From Chelativorans alearensis (lineage in GTDB: Bacteria > Pseudomonadota > Alphaproteobacteria > Rhizobiales > Rhizobiaceae), in assembly GCF_010993735.1 (NCBI RefSeq), contig NZ_WQNI01000001.1:62001-126000 (forward strand): a stretch of DNA of 64,000 nucleotides, written 5' to 3'. Both the position numbers and the translations under genes were made by a program. Numbering within the stretch: the stretch's first letter is position 1; every line of letters begins with the position of its first letter. Shown here piece by piece: positions 1-8,263 of this stretch. Under the pieces are notes generated by a model. That model saw nothing but the letters and a program-made list of their open reading frames with translations, searched no databases and was not told where the DNA came from.

Positions 1-437
1 TTGCGGCCGCCGAGAAGCCGCCAGACCGGCTGGCCGAGGGATTTGCCCAAAATGTCCCACAACGCGATGTCGACGGCGCTGATGGCCGCCACCGTCAGTC
101 CGCGCCGGGCGAGTATCGGCATGGCGTGACCGCTGGATGCCGCCGTCTCGTGGCGCACGTCGTTATAGAGCATCTCCCAGATAACGCTTATATCGGCCGG
201 GTCGCGGCCGATCAGCCTCGGGCCGATCTCGTGGTTGAGAAGGTAGACGAGGGCGGCGTAGGTGCCGGCACTTCCCGCGGCGTTCTTGCCTTCCCCCCAG
301 CCGACGAGGCCGTCATCGGTCGTAATCCGCAGGATCGCCGCGTCGAAGGTGGCCGTCTGGCCGAAATCGCTGCGGTGCTGGCGACCTTCCTCGATGGGTA
401 TGCGCACCCACCACGCCTCTACTTGTCTGATCCGCAT
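1..437 (-). CDS. Mandelate racemase / muconate lactonizing enzyme (enolase superfamily), N-terminal fragment cut by the window edge
   Basis: The reverse strand is open from an ATG at 437 to the window edge, giving about 145 residues. It begins MRIRQVEAWWVRIP and contains the capping-domain pattern TTDDGLVGWGEGKNA, then the helix AISAVDIALWDILGKSLGQP followed by VWRLLGG. These are the classic N-terminal signatures of enolase-superfamily acid-sugar dehydratases and racemases. The catalytic barrel residues lie outside the window, so the substrate cannot be named. The gene starts 30 bp after the stop of the upstream isomerase gene on the same strand, so the two are probably co-transcribed in a sugar-acid catabolic operon. 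Confidence 0.85.
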   Translation of the reverse strand, partial: MRIRQVEAWWVRIPIEEGRQHRSDFGQTATFDAAILRITTDDGLVGWGEGKNAAGSAGTYAALVYLLNHEIGPRLIGRDPADISVIWEMLYNDVRHETAASSGHAMPILARRGLTVAAISAVDIALWDILGKSLGQPVWRLLGGR

Positions 438-467
438 GCCCGTTCCCCGACCCGCCGCCTGGTGCCG

Positions 468-1355
468 CTACCTGATGAGCGGCAGGATGGTCTCGGCCGT
501 GATCCGCATCTGGTCGGAATAGAACTCCTCCGTCAGCAGGCTGGAGCCGTGATCCTGGATGAACTTGAGCTGCTCGGGCGGGATGTCGACCGGATTGCGC
601 TCCACCATGTTCGGATATTTCGCCGCCGGCGTGCGGTCGACGGGCGCTACGAACTCGTTGGTGAGCGCGCCGTCATAGCCGATCTCCTTCAGCGTGCCGA
701 CGATCCTTTCCCAGTCGAGCTGGCCCAGCCCACAGGCGAAACGATTGTTGTCGGCTACGTGGAAATCGTAGAGGCGCTTTCCGGCAAGCCGGATCGCCTC
801 GTACATGTCCTCTTCCTCGATGTTGAGGTGGAAGGCGTCGAGGCAGACACCGCAGTCGGGATGCACCGCGTCCGCCAGGGCGAGGGCCTGCGCCGCGCGA
901 TTGAAGAGATAGGTTTCGAAGCGGTTGAGCGGCTCGATCGCCACCCGCACACCCTTGGCCTGGGCATGGGCGAAGCACTCCCTGGTGGCGTCCACCACCC
1001 ATTTCCACTCCTCCTCCTCGGTACCGTCCGGCACCACCTTGCCGACGGTCGCCGGAACCAGGGTGACGATTTCGCCATCGAGTTCCGAGACCATGGTGAT
1101 GACGCTCTTCACGTAGTCGACCGAACGGGCGCGCTGGCCTTCGTCCCTGGCCGCCAGATTGCGCTCGCCGAGCGTCAGGGTGACGGCGCCCCAGCAGCGT
1201 ATGCCGTGCTCCTTGAGGGCTGCACGGGTCTCACTCGGGTCGTACTGGTCGGGCTCACCCGAAATCTCGATGCTCTCGTAGCCGAATTTCTTGATCCGCC
1301 GCAGCGTCGTTTCCAGCGGTTCCGCACGCATCCAGTTGTGCGTCGAAAGATGCAT
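468..1355 (-). CDS. Sugar phosphate isomerase/epimerase (xylose-isomerase-like TIM barrel)
   Basis: This is a protein of 295 residues of the AP endonuclease 2/xylose isomerase-like barrel family. Metal-site signatures of D-tagatose 3-epimerase-like enzymes are visible: a glutamate in VAIEPLNRFETYLFN, an aspartate in CLDAFHLNIEEED, a histidine in YDFHVADNNR and a C-terminal glutamate in LTNEFVAP. The frame is open to a TTG five codons earlier, but the GGGGAGG Shine-Dalgarno overlaps those codons. The ATG at 1355 is therefore the better start. It is divergent from a paralogous isomerase at 1676 and lies upstream of an enolase-superfamily gene. The likely role is epimerising or isomerising a ketose or sugar-acid intermediate in the cytoplasm. 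The exact substrate is unknown. Confidence 0.85.
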   Translation of the reverse strand: MHLSTHNWMRAEPLETTLRRIKKFGYESIEISGEPDQYDPSETRAALKEHGIRCWGAVTLTLGERNLAARDEGQRARSVDYVKSVITMVSELDGEIVTLVPATVGKVVPDGTEEEEWKWVVDATRECFAHAQAKGVRVAIEPLNRFETYLFNRAAQALALADAVHPDCGVCLDAFHLNIEEEDMYEAIRLAGKRLYDFHVADNNRFACGLGQLDWERIVGTLKEIGYDGALTNEFVAPVDRTPAAKYPNMVERNPVDIPPEQLKFIQDHGSSLLTEEFYSDQMRITAETILPLIR

Positions 1356-1675
1356 GGTGTTCCTCCCCAAATCCGATACTAGCGCTTGCGCGGGGCTGAA
1401 AGCCGGCGCGCCTTTACCTCAAGCCGCTCCAGCATTTCGGCTAACTGGTTCGACCAAATGTGCATGGAAGGAAGCTCTAGCGCACTTTTCACCTTGCAGC
1501 AAGGAGGCGGGGAAGGAAGTGCCGGGGGAGTGCCGTTCTCCCATGTTTCCGTGTGATTTCGCGCCTTTTCGACTCTGAGTCCGCGCGCCGGCGCAGCCGA
1601 TGTGTCCTTGACCCATTTGTCGTTTTGGTATTACCAGAAGAAGCCGGCCGGCGAGGCGGGCTCGGGAGGGAATGC
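1356..1675. promoter_or_regulatory. Divergent promoter region between two isomerase genes with a candidate GntR/FadR-type operator
   Basis: This 320-bp gap separates two divergently transcribed isomerase genes and contains no convincing gene. At 1446-1456 it holds the palindrome TGGT-TCG-ACCA, which fits the FadR-subfamily GntR consensus TNGTNNNACNA exactly. Both flanking genes carry a purine-rich Shine-Dalgarno at their ends of the gap. No regulator gene of this class lies directly beside it, so the cognate protein is unknown and the operator call is inference from the motif. Confidence 0.4.
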
Positions 1676-2527
1676 ATGAAGATCGGCATGTGCATGTATC
1701 TGTGGACGACGAACGTCTCCGCAAGGCACGAGGCGCTGCTGCGCGATATCAAGGCGACCGGTTTCGACGGCGTCGAAATCCCCGTCATGGCCGGAAACCC
1801 GGTGAAATACCGCCGGCTGGGCGCCATGCTCGACCGGATCGGCCTGGAGCGCACGGCGGTCTCGGCTATCGGCGATCCGGGGAAGAACCTCATTTCGCCC
1901 GATGCGCTCACGCAAAAGGCCGGCATCGCCTACATGCGGCAGGCCATCGACTGCGCGGCCGCACTCGGTGCGACCATGCTCTCGGGGCCGCTGCACTCCA
2001 CCCTCGGCCATTTCTCCGGCAAAGGTCCCACACCGGCCGAGCGCCGGCGTTCCGTCGACGCGCAGCGGCTGATCGGCGACCACGCGGCAAGCCGTGGCGT
2101 GACCATCGGGCTCGAGGCGCTCAACCGTTTCGAATGCTATCTTTTCAATACCATGGACGCGCTTTCGGCCCATATCGACGAGATCGGTCATCCCAACATC
2201 AAGGCGCTTTACGACACCTTCCACGCCAATATCGAGGAGGCCGATCCCATCGGCGCCTTCACGCGCAACGCGGGGAACATCGTCCACGTTCACATCTCCG
2301 AAAACGACCGCGGCGTGCCTGGCCGCGGCAATATCCCCTGGGCGGAGACCTTCACCGCCATCCGCAAGAGCGGCTACGACGGGTGGCTCACCATCGAGTC
2401 GTTCGGCCGCGGGCTTAAGGACCTGGCCGCGGCCACCAAGGTCTGGCGCGACTTCGCCGAAAGCCCCGAGGCGGTCTATCGCGAAGGCTACCGCCATATC
2501 CGTGAGGGCTGGGCCGCGGCAGCCTAG
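1676..2527 (+). CDS. Sugar phosphate isomerase/epimerase (D-tagatose 3-epimerase-like TIM barrel)
   Basis: This is a 283-residue protein starting MKIGMCMYLWTTNVS. The reading frame is open further upstream, but GGGAGGG sits just before this ATG. Barrel metal ligands are visible: E in IGLEALNRFECYLFN, D in ALYDTFHANIEEAD, H in VHVHISENDRG and E in WLTIESFGR. This pattern is typical of ketose 3-epimerases and 3-oxo-sugar isomerases. The first two motifs are strikingly similar to those of the divergent gene at 468-1355, so the two are distant paralogs. It is followed 157 bp later by denD on the same strand, which points to a role in a C4 sugar-acid or related polyol pathway. The exact substrate is not deducible. 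Confidence 0.85.
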   Translation: MKIGMCMYLWTTNVSARHEALLRDIKATGFDGVEIPVMAGNPVKYRRLGAMLDRIGLERTAVSAIGDPGKNLISPDALTQKAGIAYMRQAIDCAAALGATMLSGPLHSTLGHFSGKGPTPAERRRSVDAQRLIGDHAASRGVTIGLEALNRFECYLFNTMDALSAHIDEIGHPNIKALYDTFHANIEEADPIGAFTRNAGNIVHVHISENDRGVPGRGNIPWAETFTAIRKSGYDGWLTIESFGRGLKDLAAATKVWRDFAESPEAVYREGYRHIREGWAAAA

Positions 2528-2684
2528 CATCGTTGGGACCGGCTATCCGGCCAGTACAACTCGACCTCGCCGTCTGTCTGTCCTACGCTTGCACGAAGAA
2601 TCGTGGCATACCGCTGCTCTATCAGGGCGCCGATCGTTCGGTGACAGATCTTGCCACCGGCGCAACATGGGAGGACTGCCTTAG

Positions 2685-3668
2685 ATGCATGTGCTGGTGA
2701 TCGGTGCCGCCGGAATGGTCGGCCGCAAGCTGGTTGAGCGGCTGGCGGCGGAGGAGGGCGCGCTCGGCGCCGAGGTAAACCGCCTGTCGCTGGTCGATAT
2801 CGTCGCGCCGCCGGTGCCGGCCGCACTTGCCGGGATCGCCTCGCCCATGGCGATGGACCTTTCGGCGCCCGGCAGCGCCGAAAAGCTCGCCGCCCAGCGC
2901 CCCGATGTCATCTTCCACCTCGCGGCCATCGTCTCCGGCGAGGCCGAGGCGGATTTCGAGAAGGGATACCGGGTCAATCTCGACGGGACGCGGGCGCTGT
3001 TCGAGGCGATCCGCCTGGAGGGACTGAAGGAGCCCTACCGGCCGCGCCTCGTGTTCGCCTCCTCCATCGCCGTTTTCGGCGCTCCGTTCCCGGACAGGAT
3101 CGACGATGAGTTTTTTGCAACGCCGCTGACGAGCTACGGTACCCAGAAGGCGATTACGGAGCTTCTTCTGTCCGACTATTCACGGCGCGGCTTTTTCGAC
3201 GGCATCGGTCTCAGGCTTCCCACCATCTGTATTCGTCCCGGCACGCCGAACAAGGCGGCATCCGGCTTCTTCTCCAACATCCTGCGCGAGCCGCTGGCCC
3301 GCCAGGAGGCTGTGCTGCCGGTGGAAGAGGACGTGCGCCACTGGTTTGCCAGCCCGCGCGCGGCGGTCGGCTTCTTCATCCATGCGGCCAGGCTCGACCT
3401 CTCGCAGGTGGGGCCGCGGCGCAACCTCACCATGCCGGGGCTTTCGGCGCTGGTGGGCGAGGAGATCGCGGCGCTGAAGCGCGCGGCCGGGGAGAAGGCG
3501 GTGCGGCTGATCCGCCGCGAGCCGGACCCGACGATCCGCAGGATCGTCGCCGGCTGGCCGACGAATTTCGACGAGAGGCGCGCTGAGGGGCTGGGCTTTA
3601 CGGCGGAGAAGAGCTTCGACGATATCATCCGGATTCATATCGAGGACGAACTTGGTGGGACGATCTGA
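2685..3668 (+). CDS. denD: D-erythronate dehydrogenase (DenD), extended SDR/NAD-dependent epimerase fold
   Basis: This protein of 327 residues has an N-terminal Rossmann nucleotide site, [12 protein letters not shown]. The DenD-like stretch [20 protein letters not shown] follows, then a catalytic serine region [10 protein letters not shown] and a YGTQK motif (YxxxK). DenD oxidises D-erythronate at C2 to 2-oxo-tetronate with NAD. Length and the [11 protein letters not shown] segment fit the family well. A strong GGGAGGA Shine-Dalgarno precedes the ATG. The next gene, an SDR, begins 1 nt after the stop, so the two form one operon. The partner kinase and aldolase-like proteins of the published D-erythronate pathway (DtnK, OtnC) are not in the window, so an alternative sugar-acid substrate remains possible. 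Confidence 0.8.
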   Translation: MHVLVIGAAGMVGRKLVERLAAEEGALGAEVNRLSLVDIVAPPVPAALAGIASPMAMDLSAPGSAEKLAAQRPDVIFHLAAIVSGEAEADFEKGYRVNLDGTRALFEAIRLEGLKEPYRPRLVFASSIAVFGAPFPDRIDDEFFATPLTSYGTQKAITELLLSDYSRRGFFDGIGLRLPTICIRPGTPNKAASGFFSNILREPLARQEAVLPVEEDVRHWFASPRAAVGFFIHAARLDLSQVGPRRNLTMPGLSALVGEEIAALKRAAGEKAVRLIRREPDPTIRRIVAGWPTNFDERRAEGLGFTAEKSFDDIIRIHIEDELGGTI

Positions 3669-3669
3669 C

Positions 3670-4443
3670 ATGGCAGAGAAAAAATCGGCAGCGGGCAGGA
3701 TTGCCCTGGTGACGGGCGGTGGTACCGGCGTAGGGCGCGGCATCGCCGAGGCGCTGGGAGCGGAGGGCTATACCGTGGTCGTCTCGGGCCGGCGCGCCGA
3801 CGTGCTGGAGGCGGCGGCGAGCGAGATGGCGGCGGCAACGGGCGGTACCTTCCGGGCGATCTCCGCCGATGTCGGCGATCCGCAGTCGGTGGCGGCTCTT
3901 TTCGCCGAGATCGAGAAGAGCTTCGGCCGCCTCGACCTCCTGGTGAACAATGCCGGCACCAATGTGCCGGCCGTGCCCATGGAGGAGATCACCTTCGACC
4001 AGTGGAGCAACATCGTCGCGGCCAACCTCACCGGCGCCTTCCTGTGCACGCAGCAGGCCATGCGGCTGATGAAGAAGCAGACCCCGCACGGCGGGCGCAT
4101 CATCAACAACGGCTCCATCTCGGCGACGACGCCGCGGCCCTTTTCCGCGCCCTATACGGCCACCAAGCACGCGATCACCGGCCTCACCAAGTCGACGGCG
4201 CTCGACGGCCGGCCCTTCGACATCGCCTGCGGCCAGATCGACATCGGCAACGCGGCAACCGACATGACGTCGCGGATGAGCGCCGGCGTGCTGCAGGCCA
4301 ACGGCGAGATCGCCAGCGAGCCGACCATTCCGGTCAGCCAGGTGGCGGAGGCTGTGGTCTACATGGCCGGCCTGCCACTGGAGGCCAACGTGCTCAACCT
4401 GACGGTCATGGCCACCAAGATGCCGTTGGTCGGCCGGGGGTAG
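3670..4443 (+). CDS. SDR family oxidoreductase (classical short-chain dehydrogenase)
   Basis: This is a 257-residue classical SDR. The cofactor loop is [16 protein letters not shown], the NNAG structural motif is LLVNNAGTN, and the catalytic residues are the serine in [10 protein letters not shown] and the YTATK motif (Tyr-x-x-x-Lys). The ATG at 3670 directly follows the denD stop codon at 3666-3668, a spacing typical of translational coupling; a TTG further upstream overlaps denD and is less likely. Co-transcription suggests it oxidises or reduces a related sugar-acid or polyol intermediate. Substrate and cofactor preference cannot be settled from sequence. Confidence 0.88.
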   Translation: MAEKKSAAGRIALVTGGGTGVGRGIAEALGAEGYTVVVSGRRADVLEAAASEMAAATGGTFRAISADVGDPQSVAALFAEIEKSFGRLDLLVNNAGTNVPAVPMEEITFDQWSNIVAANLTGAFLCTQQAMRLMKKQTPHGGRIINNGSISATTPRPFSAPYTATKHAITGLTKSTALDGRPFDIACGQIDIGNAATDMTSRMSAGVLQANGEIASEPTIPVSQVAEAVVYMAGLPLEANVLNLTVMATKMPLVGRG

Positions 4444-4509
4444 CCGGGCGGGCCGGAGGGCGCGGCCTATAGTCCACCGCCTCGCTGGCCTATTGATCGC
4501 TGGCCTTTC

Positions 4510-4542
4510 GCTTGTCAGGAATGGCGTTGCTTGTCAGGAATG
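4510..4542. repeat. Short tandem direct repeat upstream of an aminotransferase
   Basis: The 14-mer GCTTGTCAGGAATG occurs at 4510-4523 and again at 4529-4542, a 19-bp period. A partial third copy (ACAGGAAG) follows. It lies in the 154-bp gap between the SDR and aminotransferase genes. Tandem repeats of this size can be regulator half-sites, or they may simply be a local duplication. No function can be claimed. Confidence 0.5.
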
Positions 4543-4597
4543 ACAGGAAGCCGTGGCGGCGTGCCACGGTCGACGCCAACAAACCGAGAGGCCCGAC

Positions 4598-5953
4598 ATG
4601 AGCCGCCTGCCCAATTCCCTCGAAGCGCGTGACATCGCCTACCACCTCCACTCCTACACCGACGCGCGCAAGCACGAGGAAACGGGGCCGCTCGTCATCG
4701 AGCGGGGCGAGGGCGTCCATGTCTACGACAACAACGGCAAGCGCTATATCGAGGGTATGGCCGGGCTTTGGAGCGTGGCTCTGGGGTTCGGCGAGAAGCG
4801 CCTGGCCGAGGCCGCGGCGCGGCAGATGGAGAAGCTGCCCTACTACCACACCTTCGCGCATAAATCGCACGGGCCATCGGTGGAACTCGCCGAAAAGCTG
4901 GTGGCCATGGCGCCGGTGCCCATGTCCAAGGCCTATTTCACCAATTCCGGTTCCGAGGCCAACGACACGGCCATCAAGATGATCTGGTATCGCTCGAACG
5001 CCTTGGGCGAGCCGCAGCGCAAGAAGATCATCTCGCGCGTAAAGGGCTATCACGGCGTCACCCTGGCCTCGGCGAGCCTCACGGGCCTGCCCAACAATCA
5101 CCGCTCCTTCGACCTGCCGCTTGCCGGCATCCTGCACACCACCTGCCCGCACTACCGCACCATGAAGGAGGAGGGCGAGAGCGAAGGGGACTTCGCAAAA
5201 CGCTGCACCCGGGACCTGGAGGCGCTGATCGTCGAGGAGGGGCCGGAGACCATCGCCGCCTTCTTCGCCGAGCCGGTGATGGGGGCGGGCGGTGTCATCG
5301 TGCCGCCGGAAGGCTATTGGGAGGCGATCCAGCCGGTTCTGAAGAAATACGGTATCCTCTTCGTGGCCGACGAGGTGATCTGCGGATTTGGGCGCACGGG
5401 TGAGCTGTTCGGCTCGACCACCTACGGCCTCGAGCCCGATATCATGACGCTGTCGAAGCAGCTTTCCTCTTCCTACCTGCCGATCTCCGCGCTGCTCGTC
5501 AACGAGAAGGTTTATGCGCCGCTGGCCGACGAGTCGCACGCAATCGGCACCTGGGGCCACGGCTTTACCGCCAGCGGGCATCCGGTGGCCGCTGCCGTGG
5601 CGCTGGAGAACCTGAAGATCATGGAGGAGCGCGACGTGCTCGGCCATGTGCGGGAGGTCGCCCCGCGCTTCCTGGCGCGGCTCGAAGCGCTGGGCGGGCG
5701 TGCGTTGGCGGTGGAGGCGCGCGGCATCGGCTTGATCGGCGCCGTCGAGTTCGCGCATCCGGCGCTCGCCGACAAGCCTGGCGCCCTTGGCGGCCGCATC
5801 AACCAGGCCATGCAGGACCGCGGCCTGATCTCACGCAACCTCGGCGACACGCTTGCCTTCTGTCCTCCGCTCGTCATCTCCGAAAAGGAGATCGACGAGA
5901 TGTTCGACATCGCGGAGGCCGCGGTGGCGGATGTGGCGAAGGGGGCAGGGTAG
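4598..5953 (+). CDS. Class III PLP-dependent aminotransferase (omega-amino acid/amine:pyruvate type)
   Basis: A 451-residue fold-type I aminotransferase. Visible signatures include the amine-transaminase N-terminus DIAYHLHSYTDARKHEE, the phosphate-binding region TNSGSEANDTAIKM, GYHGVTLASASLTG, the PLP-ring aspartate in FVADEVICGFGRTG, and the Schiff-base lysine in TLSKQLSSSYLPI. Family members transfer amino groups from omega-amino acids, putrescine or taurine to pyruvate or 2-oxoglutarate. Substrate choice is not readable here. The start at 4598 gives MSRLPNSLEARD with a GAGAGG-like Shine-Dalgarno; the frame extends 15 codons upstream without support. It is the last plus-strand gene of this cluster. 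Confidence 0.9.
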   Translation: MSRLPNSLEARDIAYHLHSYTDARKHEETGPLVIERGEGVHVYDNNGKRYIEGMAGLWSVALGFGEKRLAEAAARQMEKLPYYHTFAHKSHGPSVELAEKLVAMAPVPMSKAYFTNSGSEANDTAIKMIWYRSNALGEPQRKKIISRVKGYHGVTLASASLTGLPNNHRSFDLPLAGILHTTCPHYRTMKEEGESEGDFAKRCTRDLEALIVEEGPETIAAFFAEPVMGAGGVIVPPEGYWEAIQPVLKKYGILFVADEVICGFGRTGELFGSTTYGLEPDIMTLSKQLSSSYLPISALLVNEKVYAPLADESHAIGTWGHGFTASGHPVAAAVALENLKIMEERDVLGHVREVAPRFLARLEALGGRALAVEARGIGLIGAVEFAHPALADKPGALGGRINQAMQDRGLISRNLGDTLAFCPPLVISEKEIDEMFDIAEAAVADVAKGAG

Positions 5954-6046
5954 CACGCTTTCCCCACAAGGGGTCTACCGGCATGCCGTCCAGGTCTTTG
6001 GGCGCGTTGTCCAGCAGATGGAGTTCGGCCGCAGCGAGGCTGCGCC

Positions 6047-6850
6047 TCAATCGACGCTTACCGCAGCGACGGAGCTGCGAAGCGCGTCGGCAAAGTCAGG
6101 ATGGCCATAAAGGTCGTTGTGACCAGACGCGATCGTGATGTCTTTACGCAGGTCGCGAGCCGCCTTGCGAACGGGCGCTGAGCGCGCCGCGGGAACGACG
6201 ACGTCGTTTTCCGCCGTGATGACGGCCGTCGGCACGTCGAGGCCGCGCAAGGTTTCCGCCGTCTCCATGCGATGCCGCAGCAAGAGGCGCACTGGAAGCC
6301 AGGGATAATGGTGAGCGGCAAGTTCTTCGAGCGAGTCGAACGGGGTTACGACGACGATACCCTGCAGGGATCGGGTAACTGCCAGATCCACCGCAACCGC
6401 AGCACCGACGCTGAGGCCGACCGCGACGATGCCTGTTTCGACCTCACCGGCGAGGTGATCGTACGCGCGCTGGGCATCGTCGAACAGGGCGACCGCCGAT
6501 GGGCGCCCGCTGCTCGGCCCATATCCGCGGTAGTGCAACGCGGCGACCTCATATTCGGGGAATATCTGGCGCAACATCAGGACAAGCGCGTCGGCGTTCC
6601 AGGCGTTGCCGCCAAAGCCCAGCAGGAGCGGCCGTGGTTCGGCCGTCGGCCGCTCCGCCGGCAGGCGCACCAGGACGACATGCTCCCCGTCCTTCGTCGC
6701 TAGTTCGACTCGGCGTGCTCCGGCAGGCAGTTCGGGCCCGAAAGCTGCAAGGCCGGCCGGAAAGATCATCCAGGTCTGAAGGGCATACGCGACGGCGACG
6801 ACGACCGCGTACAACCCGGCGAGCGCCAGCGTCAGTTTCAGGAGCCACAT
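6047..6850 (-). CDS. Membrane-anchored alpha/beta hydrolase (BEM46/ABHD13-like)
   Basis: This 267-residue protein has one N-terminal hydrophobic anchor (residues 4-28, LKLTLALAGLYAVVVAVAYAL), placing the hydrolase domain on the periplasmic side. The oxyanion region LLGFGGNAWN precedes the nucleophile elbow GLSVG (Ser147). The acid is Asp216 in ENDVVVP and the histidine is His244 in SGHNDLYGH, so the triad is intact. Homologs are serine hydrolases of unclear substrate. The start was set at the internal ATG 6850, 20 codons into the open frame, because the anchor begins directly after it. It follows the HupE-like gene by 111 bp and may belong to the same transcription unit. Confidence 0.82.
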   Translation of the reverse strand: MWLLKLTLALAGLYAVVVAVAYALQTWMIFPAGLAAFGPELPAGARRVELATKDGEHVVLVRLPAERPTAEPRPLLLGFGGNAWNADALVLMLRQIFPEYEVAALHYRGYGPSSGRPSAVALFDDAQRAYDHLAGEVETGIVAVGLSVGAAVAVDLAVTRSLQGIVVVTPFDSLEELAAHHYPWLPVRLLLRHRMETAETLRGLDVPTAVITAENDVVVPAARSAPVRKAARDLRKDITIASGHNDLYGHPDFADALRSSVAAVSVD

Positions 6851-6961
6851 AGCCGGAATTTCGCCCAACGCTCCTGATCTGGCAATGGCGGACGCAGGGC
6901 GCGAGAGCAACGCCCCGCGCCAGCGTGCGGTGGCGAGCAGTTGGAAATGCGTAAGCGGTGG

Positions 6962-8197
6962 TTACGCCACGAGCGTTGCGGACCGTTCCACGAGCCACCA
7001 GGCCGACACGACAGCGATGCCGGCGAGCGTTACTGCGCGCAGGACCGGCGTGAGCGAAGCCGAAAGCCGCGTTACGACGGCCACCGCAAGCAAGGTTGCG
7101 GCAATGATCGTCAACTGGCCGATTTCGATACCGGCATTGAAAGCCGCCAGCGCGGGCACGAGGTTGGGCGCGTCACGGCCAAGAATATCGCCGAGAACGA
7201 AGGAAAAGCCGAGCCCGTGCAGCAGGCCGACGCCGGCGATCAGCACGATCGAATCCATCCTGCGCATTAGAGCGGCGACCGCCGCGTAAAGCACCGTTGC
7301 CGCGATGGCGGCTTCGACCGCCGGGATGAACCAGGGCCAGGAAGGCGTCGCGCCGAGGAAGGTGGCGATCAGCGTCACCGAATGGCCAAGCGTGAACGCC
7401 GTCACGATCCACAACAGCCGGCCGCGCGCGCCGATGCCAAGCGCCAGGCAGACAACCAGGAAGACATGATCCAGCCCCTCGATGATGTGCAGTACGCCCT
7501 GCCAGACGAATTCGCCGACGGTGCGCCAGAGCGAGGCGTCGATCGCGGCGGGCTGCTCCAATTGCCCCGGTCGCGTGTAAGAAACCGGCACCTCGCCGCG
7601 CGCGTCGATGATGTGGTTGTCGATGGTCACACCATCGGGGACTGGCAGCGGCGGATAGGCCGAGCGTACGGTCACCGAGCCGGCGGCGTCGGGTGGTGAC
7701 AGGCTGACCGCGAAATCCACATAGGCTTCACCAAAAACCGGATCGAGGCCGCTGCTTGCGCCTGCGATCGCGGCTTCCGCCGCTTCCCGGCCGTCGAAAG
7801 GGCTCGCCGGCATGCGCGCGTGAACGCGCATGGCAATGAGGCGGGCGGCGATTTCCCGGCCGTTCTGCGACCAGGACAGAGCACGTTCCAGCCGCTCCCG
7901 GAACGCGGGTTCGTCGGCCGCTATAGCGCCCATCGAGACCCTGTAGCGACCTCCCGCCCCGGTCTCTTCGAAATAGAGGAACGGTGTGCCCAGCGGCTGG
8001 CTGCTTGCCTGTGCGCTCGTGATCACGTCGGAAAAGACGAGCGGCAGCGGCGCGCGCACATAGGCGGTCAATGTTTCCCCGTGCGGCGCGATCAGGATGG
8101 TCCGCAGTTTCGTGCCCTGCGCAAAATGCGCGTGCGCCATGCCTGCATGGGCAAGAAGCATGGTCAGGATCAGGGCGACGTGGACGATGATACGCAC
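6962..8197 (-). CDS. HupE/UreJ-family integral membrane protein with large N-terminal periplasmic domain
   Basis: This is a protein of 411 residues. A signal peptide (VALILTMLLAHAGMAHA) is followed by an exported domain of about 220 residues. The C-terminal membrane domain has about six helices carrying the HupE/UreJ signatures GLDHVFLVVCLALG, FTLGHSVTL, LLHGLGFSF and FNAGIEIGQ. HupE and UreJ are accessory membrane proteins thought to handle nickel or other metals. This longer subfamily is not functionally assigned. The GTG at 8197 is the chosen start: GGAG lies 6-9 nt upstream and the signal peptide starts directly, whereas the upstream TTG would add 20 poorly supported residues. It sits 66 bp behind the secreted phosphoesterase gene on the same strand. 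Confidence 0.8.
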   Translation of the reverse strand: MRIIVHVALILTMLLAHAGMAHAHFAQGTKLRTILIAPHGETLTAYVRAPLPLVFSDVITSAQASSQPLGTPFLYFEETGAGGRYRVSMGAIAADEPAFRERLERALSWSQNGREIAARLIAMRVHARMPASPFDGREAAEAAIAGASSGLDPVFGEAYVDFAVSLSPPDAAGSVTVRSAYPPLPVPDGVTIDNHIIDARGEVPVSYTRPGQLEQPAAIDASLWRTVGEFVWQGVLHIIEGLDHVFLVVCLALGIGARGRLLWIVTAFTLGHSVTLIATFLGATPSWPWFIPAVEAAIAATVLYAAVAALMRRMDSIVLIAGVGLLHGLGFSFVLGDILGRDAPNLVPALAAFNAGIEIGQLTIIAATLLAVAVVTRLSASLTPVLRAVTLAGIAVVSAWWLVERSATLVA

Positions 8198-8263
8198 ATT
8201 GGCTCCGCAGGTGATTTGCCCGGGCGATTTCAACGCCCGGGCAAGGGCGAACCGCAACAGACC

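Noticed and set aside
126-1382. A 418-codon plus-strand frame at the left edge
   Set aside because: It is antisense to the enolase-superfamily fragment and the isomerase, both of which show clear family motifs.
4490-5758. A 422-codon minus-strand frame
   Set aside because: It is antisense to the class III aminotransferase, which has intact PLP motifs.
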